From Sulfurimonas sp. HSL1-2 (GTDB taxonomy: Bacteria > Campylobacterota > Campylobacteria > Campylobacterales > Sulfurimonadaceae), in NCBI RefSeq assembly GCF_039645565.1, contig NZ_CP147914.1, positions 372,001 to 436,000 on the forward strand: a DNA stretch of 64,000 bases. The letters are read 5' to 3'. Each line of letters starts with the position of its first letter. Within the stretch, counting starts at the first letter, position 1. The notes beneath the pieces are model-generated. The model was not told the DNA's origin. It did no database searches and saw only the letters and a program-made list of their open reading frames with translations. Both the position numbers and the translations under genes were made by a program. Shown piece after piece: positions 47,142-57,277 of this stretch.

Positions 47142-47917
47142 CCTGCTATCTTCGGTCGCGGTTCAAAGAGCGTCCCCAGCGTCTGTTCGCCGTGGATCAG
47201 GAACTGGACGGCCGTGGAGAGTTCGAAGCCGTTGCAGAGGAACATCCTTCTGCCGCGCCGCAGCAGGAAGTCTGCGGCCATAAGCTTGGTGACGATCCCG
47301 CCGGTGGCAAAGAGGTCGTTGGGGGTGGATTCTGCCTTCAGGGCCTCCGGGGGGACGGCGTGGAGCACCGTGTGGCGTTTCGCGTCTTTATGTTCGCGGG
47401 GGTTCTTGTCGTAGTAGCCGTGAATGTCGCTGAGGATCACGAGCAGGTCGGCGTCCGTCGCATCGGTAACGTGGGCGGAGAGCTGGTCATTGTCCCCGAA
47501 GAGCTGTGCGGGGGTGGAGGTGATGTCGTTCTCGTTGATGATGGGGAGGATGTCGTTGACCAGGTGCGCGTTGATGATTTCCTGGAACATCTCCGTGCGT
47601 TTGCGCGAATCGAAGTCGTCCTCCGTCAAGAGAATCTGCGCCGTATCGATGCCGTGAACATCGAACTCTTTTTTATAACTGCTCATCAAAATGGGCTGCC
47701 CGGCGGCTGCCAGGGCTTTTTTCCCAATCCGTTCGCGTTTGTCGAGTTTTAGCGCGCTGTAGCCCGCTGCCACCGCTCCGGATGTGACGAGGATGACGTC
47801 ATAGCGCTCGCGGATGTCGACGATCATCTGGACGAGGGCGAGCATCCGTTCTCTGGCGATCTCATTGCCCTCGGTGAGGACGGCACTGCCGACTTTGATC
47901 ACGATGCGTCTGCTCAC
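47138..47917 (-). CDS. proB: Glutamate 5-kinase without PUA domain
   Basis: A 259-residue kinase that phosphorylates glutamate in the first step of proline synthesis. RIVIKVGSAVLTEG, LVTSGAVAAGYSAL, LLTEDDF and NENDITS are the amino acid kinase motifs, with ATGGIVTKLMAA near the end. The C-terminal PUA domain of the E. coli enzyme (367 residues) is absent. Its ATG overlaps the putP stop by 4 bases, so a biosynthetic gene ends a proline catabolic operon. No proA is adjacent. Confidence 0.93.
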   Translation of the reverse strand: MSRRIVIKVGSAVLTEGNEIARERMLALVQMIVDIRERYDVILVTSGAVAAGYSALKLDKRERIGKKALAAAGQPILMSSYKKEFDVHGIDTAQILLTEDDFDSRKRTEMFQEIINAHLVNDILPIINENDITSTPAQLFGDNDQLSAHVTDATDADLLVILSDIHGYYDKNPREHKDAKRHTVLHAVPPEALKAESTPNDLFATGGIVTKLMAADFLLRRGRRMFLCNGFELSTAVQFLIHGEQTLGTLFEPRPKIAG

Positions 47918-49398
47918 GCTTCCCCTTTCTTGCGTCTGAAATCGCCGCTGGTCTCTTCGACGCGGTGCAAGATCGATTCGGGGACCGGTGATGTCATTGG
48001 TGAGACGAGTCTGATCGCCACCCAGCCGGCAATGAATCCCGGCAGGAGTTCATAGAGGTCAAACACTCCCCCTTCGAGCTGTTTCCAGACGATGACGGTG
48101 AGGGCCCCCGTCACCATACCGGCAATCGCACCACCTTTGGTGATGTCGCGGCGGTAAAGCGAGAGGATGATCAGCGGTCCGAAGGCCGCCCCGAAACCGG
48201 CCCAGGCGTACGCGACAAGGGCAAGGACGCTGGAGTCTTTGTCCGTCGAGAGGTACCAGGCGATCAGTGCGATCGCGATGACCGTGGCCCGTCCGACCCA
48301 GACCAGCTCCCGGTCCGACGCGTTTTTGCGCAGAGTAGCGTGGTAGATGTCCCGCGTCAGGACCGACGAGGAGACGAGCAGCTGCGAATCGATCGTGCTC
48401 ATGATGGCCGCGAGGATGGCGGCGAGGAGGAAGCCGGCGATCCAGGGGTTGAAGAGCAGCTGCGAGAGGGCGATAAAGATCTTTTCGGGGTCGGCGAGGT
48501 CTGTACCCGACGAGACGACGTAGGCGAGGCCGAAGAAGCCGACGGCCAGCGAGCCGAGAATGGAGAGGGCCATCCAGCCCATGCCGATCGCCTTGGCGTA
48601 GTGCATCTCATCCTCGCTGCGGATCGACATGAAGCGCACAAGAATGTGGGGCTGCCCGAAATAGCCCAGCCCCCAGGCCATCAGGGAGAGAATGCCGATG
48701 ATGCCGGTGCCGTGCACGATGTCGAGGTGGGTCGGGTCGATCGACTCCATCAGCTCCAGGGCGGCGGAGAGGCCGCCGAGGTGGCTGATGACGACGGCAG
48801 GTGTGATGATAAGGGCGAGCATCATCAGGATTCCCTGGATGAAGTCGGTCCAGCTGACGGCGTTGTAGCCGCCAAGGAAGGTGTAGGAGACGATGATGAT
48901 GCTGCCGACGGCCAGGGCGACGGCGTAGTCGAGGTGGAAGGTCGCTTCGAAGAGCTTTGCCCCGCCGACGAGGCCCGAGGAGGTATAGAGGGTGTAAAAG
49001 AGCAAAATCACGAGGGCGGTGATGACACGCAGATGGCCTTTGATATCGCCGAAACGGTTAGCGAAGTAGTCGGGAATCGTAATGGCGTCGTCAAGACGGT
49101 GGGTCATGATGCGCAGCGGGCGGGCGACGTAGTGCCAGTTGAGGTAGGCGCCGATCAGCAGCCCGACGGCGATCCAGCTACCGGCGATGCCGTCGCTGTA
49201 CATCATGCCGGGCAGCCCGAGCAGGAGCCATCCGCTCATATCCGAGGCCCCCGCGCTCAGTGCCGTGACGCCGGGGCCGAGGCCCCGCCCGCCGAGCACG
49301 TAGTCGCCAAGGTCCTCGGTCTTGAAATAGAAGTAGAGGCCAATGGCCACCATGACGAGCATGTAGAGTCCGAATGAGATCAGTACGGGTGTCTGCAT
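47914..49398 (-). CDS. putP: Sodium/proline symporter PutP
   Basis: PutP, 494 residues, imports proline with Na+ and belongs to the SSS family. About 13 transmembrane helices are predicted. GRGLGPGVTALSAGASDMSGWLLLGLPG at the N-terminal side and YTFLGGYNAVSWTDFIQG hold Na+ and substrate residues, and ILAAIMSTIDSQLLVSSS carries the conserved Ser/Thr of the second Na+ site region. It starts immediately after the putA stop, so uptake and oxidation genes are coupled. Confidence 0.95.
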   Translation of the reverse strand: MQTPVLISFGLYMLVMVAIGLYFYFKTEDLGDYVLGGRGLGPGVTALSAGASDMSGWLLLGLPGMMYSDGIAGSWIAVGLLIGAYLNWHYVARPLRIMTHRLDDAITIPDYFANRFGDIKGHLRVITALVILLFYTLYTSSGLVGGAKLFEATFHLDYAVALAVGSIIIVSYTFLGGYNAVSWTDFIQGILMMLALIITPAVVISHLGGLSAALELMESIDPTHLDIVHGTGIIGILSLMAWGLGYFGQPHILVRFMSIRSEDEMHYAKAIGMGWMALSILGSLAVGFFGLAYVVSSGTDLADPEKIFIALSQLLFNPWIAGFLLAAILAAIMSTIDSQLLVSSSVLTRDIYHATLRKNASDRELVWVGRATVIAIALIAWYLSTDKDSSVLALVAYAWAGFGAAFGPLIILSLYRRDITKGGAIAGMVTGALTVIVWKQLEGGVFDLYELLPGFIAGWVAIRLVSPMTSPVPESILHRVEETSGDFRRKKGEA

Positions 49399-52300
49399 CT
49401 ACACCTCCTCTTCCGGGTGCAGGCCGGCAATGCCGAGGTTGCCGTAGCGGTGATAGCTGTTGGAGATGCTCTGTTCGATGAAGTAGTGCATCAGCTCGAT
49501 TCGACCGTGGGCGACGAAGGGCTCCCTGGCGATGTAGACGGCCCGGTCGGCCACGGCGTCGAAGAGGGCCGGGGAGACGATCTCAGGGCGGAGGAAGCGG
49601 ACCCGCTCGTAATGGGGGATCCGGTCGATGAACACCGCTTCGCTGTCGCGGGTGATGGCGTCATGCTCCCCGAGCAGGCTCGCCTGCTTCGATTCGAGCC
49701 AGAGGAACTCCGCCTGCCGGGAGTGTTCGGGCAGCGAGATATGCAGCCGTGCACCGACCATCCTGACGGCCATGATCGTGGCGAGGGCCTCCTCCAGGCA
49801 CTCCCCCTCCTCGAGGCGCAGCAGGACGTTTGCGACCGGCAGGTAGCGGATCACGTTGGACTCCCCGCGGATATGGGCGTAGTCATGGGGTTTCATAAAC
49901 TCGGTCTCATACCAGTGCGCGAAATGGCAGAGGTGGCGCAGGGCCCTCTCGCACTCGTCATGAAAGACGGTGTCGCGCTGGAGCATCACCCGCATCCGGT
50001 CGGTGAAGGGGGTGGAACAGGACTCGTAGAGGTTGGTTTCGCGGCAGGTGATATCCATAAACTGGCTGACGTAGTTGAAGCCGCCCGCTTTCCTGCCGCT
50101 GCCGATGGCCGATTTGCGCATCCCGCCGAAGGGCTGGCGCAGGACGATCGCACCGGTTGTGCCGCGGTTGATATAGAGGTTCCCCGCGAGCAGCGCCGTT
50201 TTCCACTGCTCCTGTTCGCGGCGGTCGAGGGATTCAAGCCCGGAGGTGAGGCCGTAGCCGGTGGCGTTGACGATCTTGATAGCGTCTTCGAGGTCTTCGG
50301 CGCGCATGACGCTGAGCACCGGGCCGAAAAGCTCGTTCATATGGCAGAAATCCCCGGGCTTGGTTCCCCAGCGGATCGAGGGGGTGAGCATATAGGGGTT
50401 GCCCCGGTCGGCATAGTCGGGTGCCAGTAGCCACTCCTCTCCCTCGTCCAGAGCCTCGAGGGCCCTTTCCAGTTTGCCCGCCGGGCGGTCGACGAGGGTG
50501 CCGACGCGGTTGCCGAAGTCCCAGACGGAGCCGGTCTGCATCGACTCGGCCGCCTCTTTGAGCTGCCGCTTGTACTCCTCGTCGTCGTAGAGCTCTTTTT
50601 CGAGGACGAGCAGGGAGGTCGCCGAACACTTCTGGCCCGAGTTGTGAAAAGCCGAGGCCATGATGTGGCCGATCGCCTGGTCCCGGTCCGCCATCGCCGT
50701 GACAATAGTGGCGTCCTTGCCGCCCGTCTCCGCACTCAGGTGGATGTCGGGGCGGGCCTTGATGATGCGGTAGGCCGTCGCTTCGCCGCCGGTAAAGATC
50801 GTAAAATCGATCGCCTCGCTGGGGATCATATACTCCCCGACCACGGCACCGCGTCCCGGGATAAACTGCAGGGTGTTCCTACTGATCCCCGCATCCCAGA
50901 AGCATTGGCAGAGGCGGTAGGCGGTGAGGATGGAGGCCTCGGCGGGTTTGAGGATCACCGTGTTGCCCGCGGCAAGGGCCGCGGCGATCCCCCCGGTGGG
51001 AATGGCGACGGGGAAGTTCCAGGGGCTGATGACGAGGCCGACCCCTTTGCCTCTGGCCTCGATGCCCGTCAGTCCCGCCAGCTTGGTGACGCTGTAGGGG
51101 TAGAAGTTGACGAAGTCGATCGCTTCGCTCACCTCCACGTCGGTCTCGGTAAAGACCTTGCCGACTTCGGCGGCTGCCACGCCGATGAGGTCGCCCCGGG
51201 CAGCGCGGATCTCGTGGGCGACCTCCATCATGATCTTCTGGCGCGCCTGCGGGGTCAGTTCCCGCCAACCGTCGGGGTCGGCCTTGGCCGTGGCAATGGC
51301 GTTTTTCATATCTTCCGGGGTCGCTTCGACGTAGGCGCCTGCGCGTTTGCCTTCATGGTACTGGGACTTGTCGATGACCGTGACCGTCTCGTCGCGCTGC
51401 ATGACTTGCCCGCCGACGACGGGGTAGGCGCTAAAGCCGCCGCTTTCGCCGATATGCTGCCACTTCTCGCGGATCGCCTCCGCCCAGGCGCGGTTGGCGG
51501 GGAGGATAAAGTCCGTATCGGGCTCGTTCTCGAAATGGTAGACGGCAGGATCGATGTCGGTTTTTTCGACCGGCCGGGTACGGTCCTGGGTACGGTTGGG
51601 TGCTTCGGACACGGAGGGGATAAGGGCGACGGCATCGTCGAAAGTTTTGACAAGCTGCTCCCACTCCGGGGTGTCCACCCTGAGTCCGAAACTGTGGCGC
51701 AGGAAGTTCTGCTCGGCGGTGTTCTCATCAAAGCGGCGCACCAGGTAGGCGATGGCATTGGTAAAGGTCTCCTTGGTCGCCGTCGGCGCGTAGAGGATGA
51801 CGTTGCACCCCTCGGCTTTGAGGAGGCGGTAGGCCGCTTCGCTCATCCCCTCGAGCATCTCGGCGGTGACATACTGCTCGACGCCGCGCGCCTTTGCCAG
51901 CAGCATGGCCAGGGCGTGGTCGAAGAGGTTGTGCGAAGCGATACCCGTGTGCACGTAGGGGGCGATGGCGGGGTCGAGCAGGTAGTCCATCGCCTTTTTG
52001 TAGTTGGCGTCGGATTCGGCCTTGTGCGCATAGGTGACGTTGGGCCAGCCGCGAAGCGATGCCTCGGTCAGCTCCATCTCCTGGTTGGCCCCCTTGACGA
52101 TACGGATCTTGATCGGCGCGCCCCCGGCGTCGACGCGCGCTTTGGCCCAGTCGGCCAGTTCCCGGATGTAGAGCATGGCATCGGGGAGGTAGGCCTGGAC
52201 GACGATCCCGGCATGCAGCTGCGTGAACTCTGCTTGGGAGAGGACCTTTTTGAAGGCGTCGATGGTGATGCGGACGTCGCGGTACTCCTCCATATCGAGG

Positions 52301-52986
52301 TTGACGAACTTGGGCTGTGCCTTTCCCTCCCCGTCGTGGCAGGGGTTGGCGACGGCCGCCCGGTAGACCCGCTCCAGCCGGGAGGAGACGTGCGCGACGT
52401 TGTTGTCGTGGGCCAGGGACAGGATCTGCGAGAACATATTGGAGATCTTGAGCGAGAGGTAGTCGATATCGGGGTTCTCGAGCATCGCGATGTACTTTTC
52501 AACCCGGCGTTCAGCCTCGGCTTCGCTGTGGACGACTTCCCCGATAACGTTGATATTGACCCGGGTTCCCTCTGAGCGGCGCGCTTTCATGTGCTTGGAG
52601 AGGACGGGGTCTTCGCCCTGGATGACAATGCTGCTGATGTCGTTGCGCAGGTAGTTGATGAACATGGGGACCGAGAGGGAGCTGACATAGATGCCGACGT
52701 CGCGGAAGAGCCAGATCAGGATCTGCTCGAAGTGGCTGAAGAAATCCGTACTTTTGTATTTTTCGAAGATGTATTCGAGCTGGTCGGCGACCCGGTCGGG
52801 GTCCTTGGAACGGAAGCTCTGGTCGAGCAGTTCGATAAGGAAGATTTTGTTAATAGGGTTTTTCAGCATGCGCTGCATCATCGTATGCAGTCTCTGCTCC
52901 TCTTTCCCGATATGGTGCGAGATATTCTCCTGCCACCGGCGGGCAACGGTTTTGGTCTCTTCGAACAGGTCGGGAGGAATGGGCAT
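49399..52986 (-). CDS. putA: Bifunctional proline dehydrogenase / P5C dehydrogenase
   Basis: PutA, 1195 residues, oxidises proline to glutamate. The FAD-dependent proline dehydrogenase barrel spans about residues 100-440 (LDMEEYRDVRIT, IRIVKGANQEME). The NAD-dependent aldehyde dehydrogenase follows (SPWNFPVAIPTGG, Glu753 in SAETGGKD, catalytic Cys787 in NSGQKCSA). A further ALDH-like C-terminal domain of some 150 residues remains. It lacks the N-terminal ribbon-helix-helix repressor domain of E. coli PutA. AAGGAT 7 bases before the ATG at 52986 supports that start over 53001. Confidence 0.95.
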   Translation of the reverse strand: MPIPPDLFEETKTVARRWQENISHHIGKEEQRLHTMMQRMLKNPINKIFLIELLDQSFRSKDPDRVADQLEYIFEKYKSTDFFSHFEQILIWLFRDVGIYVSSLSVPMFINYLRNDISSIVIQGEDPVLSKHMKARRSEGTRVNINVIGEVVHSEAEAERRVEKYIAMLENPDIDYLSLKISNMFSQILSLAHDNNVAHVSSRLERVYRAAVANPCHDGEGKAQPKFVNLDMEEYRDVRITIDAFKKVLSQAEFTQLHAGIVVQAYLPDAMLYIRELADWAKARVDAGGAPIKIRIVKGANQEMELTEASLRGWPNVTYAHKAESDANYKKAMDYLLDPAIAPYVHTGIASHNLFDHALAMLLAKARGVEQYVTAEMLEGMSEAAYRLLKAEGCNVILYAPTATKETFTNAIAYLVRRFDENTAEQNFLRHSFGLRVDTPEWEQLVKTFDDAVALIPSVSEAPNRTQDRTRPVEKTDIDPAVYHFENEPDTDFILPANRAWAEAIREKWQHIGESGGFSAYPVVGGQVMQRDETVTVIDKSQYHEGKRAGAYVEATPEDMKNAIATAKADPDGWRELTPQARQKIMMEVAHEIRAARGDLIGVAAAEVGKVFTETDVEVSEAIDFVNFYPYSVTKLAGLTGIEARGKGVGLVISPWNFPVAIPTGGIAAALAAGNTVILKPAEASILTAYRLCQCFWDAGISRNTLQFIPGRGAVVGEYMIPSEAIDFTIFTGGEATAYRIIKARPDIHLSAETGGKDATIVTAMADRDQAIGHIMASAFHNSGQKCSATSLLVLEKELYDDEEYKRQLKEAAESMQTGSVWDFGNRVGTLVDRPAGKLERALEALDEGEEWLLAPDYADRGNPYMLTPSIRWGTKPGDFCHMNELFGPVLSVMRAEDLEDAIKIVNATGYGLTSGLESLDRREQEQWKTALLAGNLYINRGTTGAIVLRQPFGGMRKSAIGSGRKAGGFNYVSQFMDITCRETNLYESCSTPFTDRMRVMLQRDTVFHDECERALRHLCHFAHWYETEFMKPHDYAHIRGESNVIRYLPVANVLLRLEEGECLEEALATIMAVRMVGARLHISLPEHSRQAEFLWLESKQASLLGEHDAITRDSEAVFIDRIPHYERVRFLRPEIVSPALFDAVADRAVYIAREPFVAHGRIELMHYFIEQSISNSYHRYGNLGIAGLHPEEEV

Positions 52987-53230
52987 TGGCAGATCCTTCA
53001 TGCTGGAATGAATAGATCCCGTACGGGTGAAAAATACGGGGGATCGGAGTGATACAAGGCTGCTTGGCGGCATCCTCCGATAGCTGATAGGCCCTACGAT
53101 AACATATTAGGTTTAGTGCAAGCTAAAATTTTCCGGAAGCCGGAGTTGGAATGGGGTTGAGAATAGCGAAAACGTGTTTGAATTTTCTGCGGGTTTGTTC
53201 TGGAAATAATGTAAAGGAAATGTTGTTTCG

Positions 53231-53306
53231 TGGTGGCCTGTCGCGGAATCGAACCACGGACACAGGGATTTTCAATCCCTTGCTCTACCGACTGAGCTAA
53301 CAGGCC
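53231..53306 (-). tRNA. tRNA-Phe (anticodon GAA)
   Basis: A 76-nt cloverleaf on the minus strand with acceptor GGCCTGT/ACAGGCC and encoded CCA. The anticodon stem AGGGA/TCCCT encloses TTGAAAA, anticodon GAA. It lies alone between putA and murD. Confidence 0.97.
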
Positions 53307-53325
53307 ATTCGTTAAGGAGGCCGAA

Positions 53326-53334
53326 ATTATAGCA
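53326..53334 (-). promoter_or_regulatory. Extended -10 promoter of tRNA-Phe
   Basis: On the minus strand TGC-TATAAT ends 20 bases before the tRNA, in the gap after the murD stop. The tRNA can therefore be made independently of murD. Confidence 0.6.
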
Positions 53335-53349
53335 ACGGCATATTGAAGC

Positions 53350-54588
53350 CTAGCTTAAATTGGCGACGGCTTCTTTAAAAGTGTTTCCGCGTACGGCGTA
53401 GGAGGGAAACTGGTCCAGGCTGGCGCAGGCCGGGGAGAGCAGGGCAACACTTTCCAGGGTATGCACATCGGCGATCCGTTTGACGGCTTCGGTCAGGATC
53501 CCGCAGCTCTCAAAGGGGATGCCGAAACGCTCGGAGAGGGCGTCGAGCTTCGCCTGGTTGCTGCCGATGGTGTAGAGGGTGACGTCGACGTCGGCGAGGG
53601 CTTCGAAGAGCGGCACCATGTCGACCCCCTTGTCATCCCCGCCGACGATGAGGTGGATGGGGCGGTCGGCGTAGCGCCGCACGGCGGCCAGGGCCGCATC
53701 GATATTGGTGGCCTTGGTGTCGTTGACCCAGAGGCGGTTCTGCGCGTCGCTGAACTCCTCCTGGCGGTGCGGGTCGAGGACGAAGGCGTTCATCTTCTCA
53801 TAGTCGATGCGGTCGAAGAGGAGCCGGTCGACGGCCATGGCCAGAAGGGCGTCGAGGAGGAAGGGTCCTTTGAAGCGGATACGCTCCGTATCGAAACCGA
53901 AAAAGGCGGCGAGATCCTGGGCATCGTCGTAGGGGATGACGAAGGCGTCCATCGGTATGTCGGCATAGGCGCGCGGCAGCAGGACGGTCTCGCCCTCGCG
54001 CATCTGTGCCAGGGGTTTCAGTTTGTCGTCGATGTAGGCCTGCTCGCTGCCGTGCCAGCTCACATGGTCCGGGGTGATGGGCAGCACGACGTAGAGGTCC
54101 GGTTTCGCCTCATGGGTGTAGTGCAGGGTAAAGGAGCTCGTCTCCAGGACCCAGAGCGGTGCCTTCGTATCCAGCGCGGCCAGCGGGGTGCCGATGTTGC
54201 CGCCGGAAAGCGCCCCCTTGTCGGCGAGCAGGTGGGTGAGCATCTGTGTCGTGGTTGTCTTGCCGTTTGTGCCGGTGATCCAGACGGTGAAAGGTTTCGC
54301 TTCCGGCGTAAAAGGGGGACGCGACAGCGGCGAGAGGAAGAGGTCGTACTCGCTGACGAGATGGCCCGCTTTTTGGATCAGCGGATGCTCGGGCGGGATC
54401 CCAGGTGATGGGATTTCGAGGTCGGAGTAGCGCGGGTCGAACTCCGCCGTGGGGCGTACCCGGTTGCCGTCGTCGTCGGTAAAGGGCTTGTGGACATGGT
54501 CGTCATAGAAGGTGAAGGGGCCGAAGGCCTTGGCGATGGCGCGGGTCGTGATGCCGTAGCCGAAAAGGGAGGTGCGTTTGTGCTGCAT
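53350..54588 (-). CDS. murD: UDP-N-acetylmuramoylalanine-D-glutamate ligase
   Basis: MurD, 412 residues, adds D-Glu to UDP-MurNAc-Ala in the cytoplasm. The Mur ligase P-loop GTNGKTT is at residues 106-112; VLPITPDHVSWHG and WVNDTKATNIDA are the family blocks in the central and C-terminal domains. The N-terminal domain is short (FGYGITTRAIAK), as in related bacteria. It follows mraY by 9 bases on the same strand. Confidence 0.94.
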   Translation of the reverse strand: MQHKRTSLFGYGITTRAIAKAFGPFTFYDDHVHKPFTDDDGNRVRPTAEFDPRYSDLEIPSPGIPPEHPLIQKAGHLVSEYDLFLSPLSRPPFTPEAKPFTVWITGTNGKTTTTQMLTHLLADKGALSGGNIGTPLAALDTKAPLWVLETSSFTLHYTHEAKPDLYVVLPITPDHVSWHGSEQAYIDDKLKPLAQMREGETVLLPRAYADIPMDAFVIPYDDAQDLAAFFGFDTERIRFKGPFLLDALLAMAVDRLLFDRIDYEKMNAFVLDPHRQEEFSDAQNRLWVNDTKATNIDAALAAVRRYADRPIHLIVGGDDKGVDMVPLFEALADVDVTLYTIGSNQAKLDALSERFGIPFESCGILTEAVKRIADVHTLESVALLSPACASLDQFPSYAVRGNTFKEAVANLS

Positions 54589-54597
54589 CGGTGGGCC

Positions 54598-55659
54598 TTA
54601 ACGGATTTTCAGCGTGATCAGCGCGGCCAGATTTGAGAGCATGGCAATGATCCAGAAACGGACGATGATCTTGTTTTCCGCCCAGTTCTTCATTTCGAAG
54701 TGGTGATGGATGGGGGCCATCAGGAAGACCCGCTTTTTTCGCAGTTTGAAGCTGCCGACCTGGATGATGACGGAGACCGTCTCGATGACGAAGATGAGCC
54801 CGATGAGCAGAAGCAGGAACTCGCTTTTGGCGACGATGCCGAGGTAGCCGATAAAGGCACCGATGGCGAGCGAACCGCTGTCGCCCATAAAGACCTCGGC
54901 CGGGTGGGAGTTGAACCACAAAAAGCCGATCAGCGCGCCGATCAGCGCCGCGGCGACGACGGAGGCCTCCCCGGCCGGGAAGTTCGGCATCAGCAGGTAG
55001 GCGGAGAGGCCGGCATGCCCAATAACGTAGACGAAAACGCCCAGGGTCATCAGGGCAAAGACGGAGGGGACCGTTGCCAGGCCGTCGAGGCCGTCCGTGA
55101 GGTTGACGGCGTTGGAGGAAGCGACCATGACAAGGACCCAGAACAGCAGGGCAAAGAGGTGCATGTCAAAGAGCGGGTGTTTGTAAAAAGGGACGTAGAG
55201 CTCCGTATCGAGCCCCGCCGCGAAAAGGAGGAAAAGGGCGCCTGCGAGAGCCGCCCCGATCTGGAACATCAGTTTTGCGCGGGCCGTGAGGCCGGCAAGG
55301 TTGTGCTGTTTGTCGATTTTGGCGTAGTCGTCCTTGAAGCCGATCAGCATGAAGAGTGCGAGCACGAGCATCCCGCCCAGGGCGAAAAAGTTGTCGTACC
55401 GTACGGTGATAGCCGACGCAATGAGGGTCGATACGATGAAGACGACACCCCCCATCGTCGGGGTCTTCGCTTTTTCGCGGTGGCGGTCGGGTGCGTAGTC
55501 GTTAATGGGCTGGACGCTGGAGGTTTTCTGGGCCCAGCGGATGAACACGGGCATCAGGAAAAGGGTCATGCAGAGCGCCAGGAAAAAGGCGACGCCGGCA
55601 CGGACGGTGATATATTGCAGCAGGTTGATATCCAGAAGTTCGTAAAACCAGTAAAGCAT
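54598..55659 (-). CDS. mraY: Phospho-N-acetylmuramoyl-pentapeptide transferase
   Basis: MraY, 353 residues, transfers phospho-MurNAc-pentapeptide to undecaprenyl phosphate to give lipid I. About ten transmembrane helices are predicted. Conserved blocks are [26 protein letters not shown] with the metal-binding Asp residues, [11 protein letters not shown] and [12 protein letters not shown] chose the ATG giving [13 protein letters not shown], which matches the related Helicobacter protein, over a GTG 24 bases upstream. Confidence 0.95.
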   Translation of the reverse strand: MLYWFYELLDINLLQYITVRAGVAFFLALCMTLFLMPVFIRWAQKTSSVQPINDYAPDRHREKAKTPTMGGVVFIVSTLIASAITVRYDNFFALGGMLVLALFMLIGFKDDYAKIDKQHNLAGLTARAKLMFQIGAALAGALFLLFAAGLDTELYVPFYKHPLFDMHLFALLFWVLVMVASSNAVNLTDGLDGLATVPSVFALMTLGVFVYVIGHAGLSAYLLMPNFPAGEASVVAAALIGALIGFLWFNSHPAEVFMGDSGSLAIGAFIGYLGIVAKSEFLLLLIGLIFVIETVSVIIQVGSFKLRKKRVFLMAPIHHHFEMKNWAENKIIVRFWIIAMLSNLAALITLKIR

Positions 55660-55723
55660 TATCAGTCCATAAAGAGTTTTCACTAGGTCATAGTGATAAA
55701 GTGAGTAAAAAGTGCTATTTTAA

Positions 55724-55729
55724 TATAAT
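55724..55729 (+). promoter_or_regulatory. -10 box of gpmI promoter
   Basis: TATAAT, 72 bases before the chosen gpmI ATG, in the AT-rich gap to the divergent mraY. No -35 box is apparent. Confidence 0.5.
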
Positions 55730-55801
55730 TGCCGTCATTATATGTTTAAGGGCATCGTTGCAATCCCGACAGGTTGCATAATGGCCTTCAAAGGATTTTT
55801 T

Positions 55802-57277
55802 ATGGGACAAAAGACAGTACTCGTGATTACGGACGGGGTCGGCTACAGCCAACGGACGGAAGCGAACGCTTTTTACCATGCCAAAAAGCCGACTTATGAG
55901 AAACTGTTCGCGGAGGTTCCCCACGCACTGATCGATACCTTCGGCCTGAGCGTCGGCCTGCCCGAGGGGCAGATGGGGAACTCCGAAGTAGGTCATATGA
56001 CCATCGGGAGCGGCCGGGTGCTCTACCAGGACCTCGTCAAGATCTCCCTCGCCGTGGCCGAAGGGACGCTGGCAGGCAACCCGGCATTGACGGCGCTGCT
56101 GGAGCGTTCCGACACGCTGCACCTCGTCGGCCTCTTCAGTGACGGCGGGGTCCATTCACACCTTGATCATACGATCGCGCTGGCAAAGATCGGCGAAGCA
56201 GCGGGCAAGAAGGTGTGGCTCCATCTCATTACCGACGGTCGCGACGTCTCGCCGACGTCCGCACCCCACTACCTGGAGAAGCTGCAGGAGGCCCTGAGCC
56301 CGAACGTCCGGATCGCGACCATCGGCGGCCGCTTCTATACGATGGACCGGGACAACCGCTGGGAGCGTGTCCAGAGCGGCTACGACGCCATCGTGACCGC
56401 GCAGCCCGCCAGCGAGCTGACCCCTGCGGCCTATGTCGAAACCTCCTACGCCAGGAAAGAGACGGACGAGTTCATCGTTCCGGCGGCCTTCAACGGTTAC
56501 GCGGGGATGAAAGCGGGCGACGCCGTCCTCGTGACCAATTTCCGCAGCGACCGCGTCCGCGAAATTACGACGGCGCTGGCTTCGCCGGCGTTCGCCGAGT
56601 TCGACCGCCCCTTCGCCGTGGCGAACATCGCGACGATGACGGAGTATGACAAGAGCTTCAGCTACCCGGTACTCTTCCGGAAAGAGACGCCGAAAAACAC
56701 CCTGGCGGAAGTGATCAGCAACCAGGGACTTCGCCAGCTTCATACGGCGGAGACGGAGAAGTACGCCCACGTCACCTTCTTCCTCAACGGCGGCATCGAC
56801 GAGCCCTACACGAACGAAGCGCGGGTGCTGATTCCCAGCCCGAAGGTGAAGACCTACGACCTGCAGCCGGAGATGAGCGCTCCCGCAGTCGGTGACGCCG
56901 TTTTGAGCGCGATGGACGAGGGGTACGACTTCATAGTCGTCAACTTCGCCAACGGCGACATGGTCGGGCACACGGGTGTCTATGATGCCGCGATCAAGGC
57001 GGTCGAAGCCGTCGACCATGAACTCGGCCGCATCGTGGCGAAGGCGAAAGCCGATGACTATGCGATGGTCCTCACCTCCGACCACGGCAATTGCGAGGAG
57101 ATGTGGGACGAGGAGGGCAACGTCCTCACCAACCATACCGTCGGCAAGGTCTGGGCCTTCGTCATGGCCGAAGGGGTCGATAAAGTCCACCCCGGCGGGC
57201 TCAACAACATCGCCCCGACGGTCCTTGAACTGATGGGCATCGAAAAACCGGCCGAGATGGACGACAGCCTCTTATAG
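55802..57277 (+). CDS. gpmI: 2,3-bisphosphoglycerate-independent phosphoglycerate mutase
   Basis: iPGM, 491 residues, interconverts 3- and 2-phosphoglycerate using two Mn ions. ITDGVGYS at the N terminus holds a metal ligand, Ser61 in GQMGNSEVGHM is the phosphorylated residue, and the C-terminal VNFANGDMVGHTG and TSDHGNCE hold the other metal ligands. AAGGA 8 bases upstream sets the start at 55802; upstream in-frame ATGs would add up to 20 non-family residues. Confidence 0.96.
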   Translation: MGQKTVLVITDGVGYSQRTEANAFYHAKKPTYEKLFAEVPHALIDTFGLSVGLPEGQMGNSEVGHMTIGSGRVLYQDLVKISLAVAEGTLAGNPALTALLERSDTLHLVGLFSDGGVHSHLDHTIALAKIGEAAGKKVWLHLITDGRDVSPTSAPHYLEKLQEALSPNVRIATIGGRFYTMDRDNRWERVQSGYDAIVTAQPASELTPAAYVETSYARKETDEFIVPAAFNGYAGMKAGDAVLVTNFRSDRVREITTALASPAFAEFDRPFAVANIATMTEYDKSFSYPVLFRKETPKNTLAEVISNQGLRQLHTAETEKYAHVTFFLNGGIDEPYTNEARVLIPSPKVKTYDLQPEMSAPAVGDAVLSAMDEGYDFIVVNFANGDMVGHTGVYDAAIKAVEAVDHELGRIVAKAKADDYAMVLTSDHGNCEEMWDEEGNVLTNHTVGKVWAFVMAEGVDKVHPGGLNNIAPTVLELMGIEKPAEMDDSLL

